Assembly: GCA_017590115.1 (NCBI GenBank)
Contig: JAGGNK010007559.1
Coordinates: forward strand, 3,990,020-4,054,019
DNA length: 64,000 nucleotides
From: Montifringilla adamsi
Taxonomy: Eukaryota > Chordata > Aves > Passeriformes > Passeridae
Reading direction: 5' to 3'
Below are positions 61,197 through 64,000 of this stretch, piece after piece. Position 1 is the first letter of the stretch. Each line of letters starts with the position of its first letter. The position numbers were made by a program, and so were the translations under genes. Under the pieces are notes generated by a model. It was not told the DNA's origin. It did not search any database and saw nothing but the letters and a program-made list of their open reading frames with translations.

Positions 61197-64000
61197 GGTT
61201 GAGTCTGGTCAGAAGTAAGTTTGACTTCTGTGCTGCATTATGTTCTTCAGCAATTGAGCTCTGCCAAGTCCCTTGGTGTTTTTGCAGAGTTGGGCCTGAG
61301 GCCAGAAATGAGACACCATCTCCAGAGTTTTGCTTAGACTGTTTCTGTTCATAAACTGCCCACCCTTGCCCTGGAGACAAGAGTGCAGGTGCTGGGTGTA
61401 AGGAGTCAGTGCATTTCTGGAGGTTTTGTTTGTATTATATAGATCTATGTTGCTAATTAATTGCTTGAGGAGAAGTATTTAATTTCTAAACTTCAGCTTG
61501 TTTGCCAGGCTTCTGTCAGTTTTGACATGCTGATCCCTATGTTTTTGTGCAACTTTTAGTTTTCTTTCCTTTACATTTGATGCTGTCAGATTGGTTTGGA
61601 TAGCTTTAAAAACTCTCCCTCCTTCAAGCTTGGTCTGTTTCCATATTGTTCTAAAGTCCATTTGTGATTCTTATACTGGTGTTTAACAAAATCAGCTGTG
61701 GCGAATACAGAACAAGTTGTTTTGTGTTTATTTTTATGTATTTCAGCGTAAAGGAATTACAAATACATGATACACATTTTGCAGACACATGTGTTGCTAT
61801 ACAGGGGGGCGTACTCCATCCAGTAGGAATGCTGGGTGCTTAAGGCTGCCTCTCAACAAAGATTTCTCCAGACCTTCTTGTGTATGGACACCTTACCCTA
61901 GAGTCCCACAGCTGTCTTTATTACATTCTCATGCAACATCAGATGTGCAATGACAAAGAAAATATCTCTGCTTATATATACATATTTCAGCATATCATCT
62001 CAGTGTCCTGCAGACAGTAGTGAATTAAGATTCCTGATGCTGTTCTGCTGTTTGTGTTGTGGCCGATGAGGAGATGGGAACACAAAATACCTCCACAGAG
62101 TCCCTAAGGGAAGAGGTGGAACTAGAACCATATCCTTCTCACCTTTGCTCTGGAGTTAAAAGAAGTGTTCTCAAATGAAGTATATAAGTGTCTTGAGTAG
62201 CTGGTCACCTGAGTAACAATAACTTTCAACGTGCTCATGTTTCATTAAACACTTTTATCTCAAAAACATTTTCATGGCTTTGTGTTTAGACAGACTGAAC
62301 TGAAGCACTGTACAATGGGGGTTTTTTTGGTTTCCCAACTCTTTTTATTTTTTTTTTTAATCATTCAGTGTATGAGACCAAAATAATTCATGCACTGCTT
62401 TAGAAGGAAGAAGTGAATGACCCAGTGATATTTCCTTAATATTTTCCTAGAGAGTACAGGAGAACAAGAGCTTGTGAGACGAGAGCTTTTCTTTGGGTAC
62501 CTTTCAATTCCTGGTTATGTTTTGGTACCTAGCAGTCAAAGCAGAGTGGAAGCATAGTGTTGAGGTTGCAAGGAAGAGGGCCTGATCTTTTATTCCCATA
62601 TGATGGAGTCATCTAGGGATTAGTATTTCCATCAAAACTTCCTCAGTTATGCCAATAACTGGCTCATCATCTTAAGTGAAAAGGTTGGTTTGCAATTATA
62701 AGTGCAGTATTCATGATAAATTGAGTGCAGATTACTGTTGAAGTTAACAATACACCAGTAAATTGTAAGAATTCCTCTGAAATCTCCCTGTTTTTTTTGT
62801 GAGCCTGTTTATCCTGTGCAGGCCTGGCTGTGGATGACAAGGCCCAAGGCTTCCCTGCAGAGGGCAGCAGAAAATTGTCTGCCCTGCTCGGCGTGCGCTC
62901 AGCAGAGTGAGCTCCCCGGGCTGGATTTCTAGCGCTGATAGCAATTTAGAGCAGAGTTCTGCATTGCCCTGTTGTTCCCCAGTGAGGCTGATTCATGGCC
63001 CTGATTAGTTTCTCATTTTTTCTAATTTCACTCCGAAGTTATACTTACTGGACTGAAAAATTTCTCCCATGGCTGAGTGAAGAACATCACTTGACTTCAG
63101 GCTTAATATATTTTTTTTTTTTACTATGCTTGTGGGAGATATCCCACCGTATTCAATAAAGATGAAGCTAATAGAATTCTGTGGAAGCAAATCCATCTTT
63201 TGTAGAATTGTTTTATAAGGATAACAAAAAAGTCTTTATAACACTGATTAGGATATTTTTTCTTCCTGTACAGTTCCAAAATTCTGTCATTCCTGAATCT
63301 TCAAGCCATTTTCCATGCACTTTATAAATCACAGTGGTTTTTTACCCTCTATCTTTAATTGCAATCAGTCTTGTCTTTCTCAAAGGTCTTATTATTTGAG
63401 GAGAAATTGTACTGAATGGCTGCCTTGCTAAGCTGTTTGTATTTTAAATGACTGTAAACTTTAAAGATTTGTTTTCAGATACCTTTTAAGGTTAAAACTG
63501 ACACCACCCCCTCCAGCTTTGGAGAACCAGGACTTTGCAGCAGAGGTGCATTGTTCTCTCCAGGGATATGTTGGCAAATACAACTTTGTTCAACTTAGCC
63601 CTGCTTGTTAGGGCAGGGGCTTGACATAAAGCTTGATCTGAACGCTCTCAAACTTCAGGGGGATTAGAAAACCAGATGCAGGTTTCTCAGAAAGCATCTG
63701 CCTGGGAGGATTTGAAACCAAGCTCACAGATTCCAGTGTTTCCGCACTACAGAGTGTTTCAAATTCCATTGTGAGTCTTGCACCAAGCCTGTTTTGTGTT
63801 GACACAAGCATGTCATTCTAGGCAGGAATACTTGCAATTAAAAACAACATAAGGTAACAGATGAGCCAACGGTTCACACCAACAGTCAACTCTTCAACCT
63901 GCTCAAATTATTAGAGGGAGCAGAGTGCCTGTCACAGGACCAAGATCATAAATCTTGGATGAACACAAGAAACACATTGGCAGTACATCAGTTGGAAAAC
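61197..64000. other. COPRS 3' UTR and downstream intergenic DNA
   Basis: No gene can be supported here. Possible plus-strand poly(A) hexamers are ATTAAA near 62245 and AATAAA at 63155-63160; which one ends COPRS is not decidable by eye. A poly(T) run lies at about 63110-63122 and a modest GC-rich patch at about 62815-62925. All open frames are under 80 codons with no known similarity. Confidence 0.55.

Overview
This is a vertebrate nuclear segment, most likely from a bird. It holds intron-rich genes with canonical splice sites, CpG islands at promoters, sparse CR1 LINE fragments with the avian ATTCTRTG-type tail, and one avian ERVL-like LTR fragment. There is no operon structure, CRISPR array, prophage or bacterial mobile element. 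I read four protein-coding genes by assembling exons by eye against remembered vertebrate orthologues. No search was run.

Layout: (1) 1-4990 (+) is the 3' part of CRLF3, four coding exons, entering from the left edge. (2) About 4991-9790 is CRLF3 3' UTR plus the short tail-to-tail gap. (3) 11661-33836 (-) is the complete SUZ12 coding region, 16 exons giving an uninterrupted 752-codon frame, with a 3' UTR reaching about 9790 and a CpG-island promoter at about 33.1-34.4 kb. (4) About 34.45-44.5 kb is AT-rich intergenic DNA with no gene I can support; it holds two local tandem repeats, a CR1 and one unassigned segment. (5) 45321-55854 (+) is complete UTP6, 19 coding exons and 597 codons. Its promoter lies directly beside two opposed CR1 fragments. 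(6) 58223-61196 (+) is COPRS, three secure coding exons ending in the PRMT5-binding motif, with a candidate first coding exon at 57571-57654 in a CpG island. (7) About 61.2-64 kb has no recognisable gene.

The order is CRLF3> <SUZ12 UTP6> COPRS>. SUZ12 and UTP6 are divergent, as in human, while CRLF3 and SUZ12 are convergent neighbours. In human, from memory, CRLF3 instead faces the SUZ12P1 pseudogene and functional SUZ12 lies about 1 Mb away beyond NF1, so this window may keep the older arrangement. The genes share no single pathway. SUZ12 is the scaffold of the PRC2 H3K27 methyltransferase, COPRS directs PRMT5 to histone H4, UTP6 acts in nucleolar pre-rRNA processing, and CRLF3 is an orphan cytokine-receptor-like factor.

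I found no evidence for a previously undescribed biological system. The points most worth checking are a GC-AG intron in CRLF3, an exactly 17-bp-periodic T16G tract next to a UTP6 acceptor, CR1 tails inserted within about 20 bp of two splice donors, an in-frame tandem acceptor in UTP6, a 75-bp tandem duplication with a palindrome in each copy, and the unannotated COPRS first exon.
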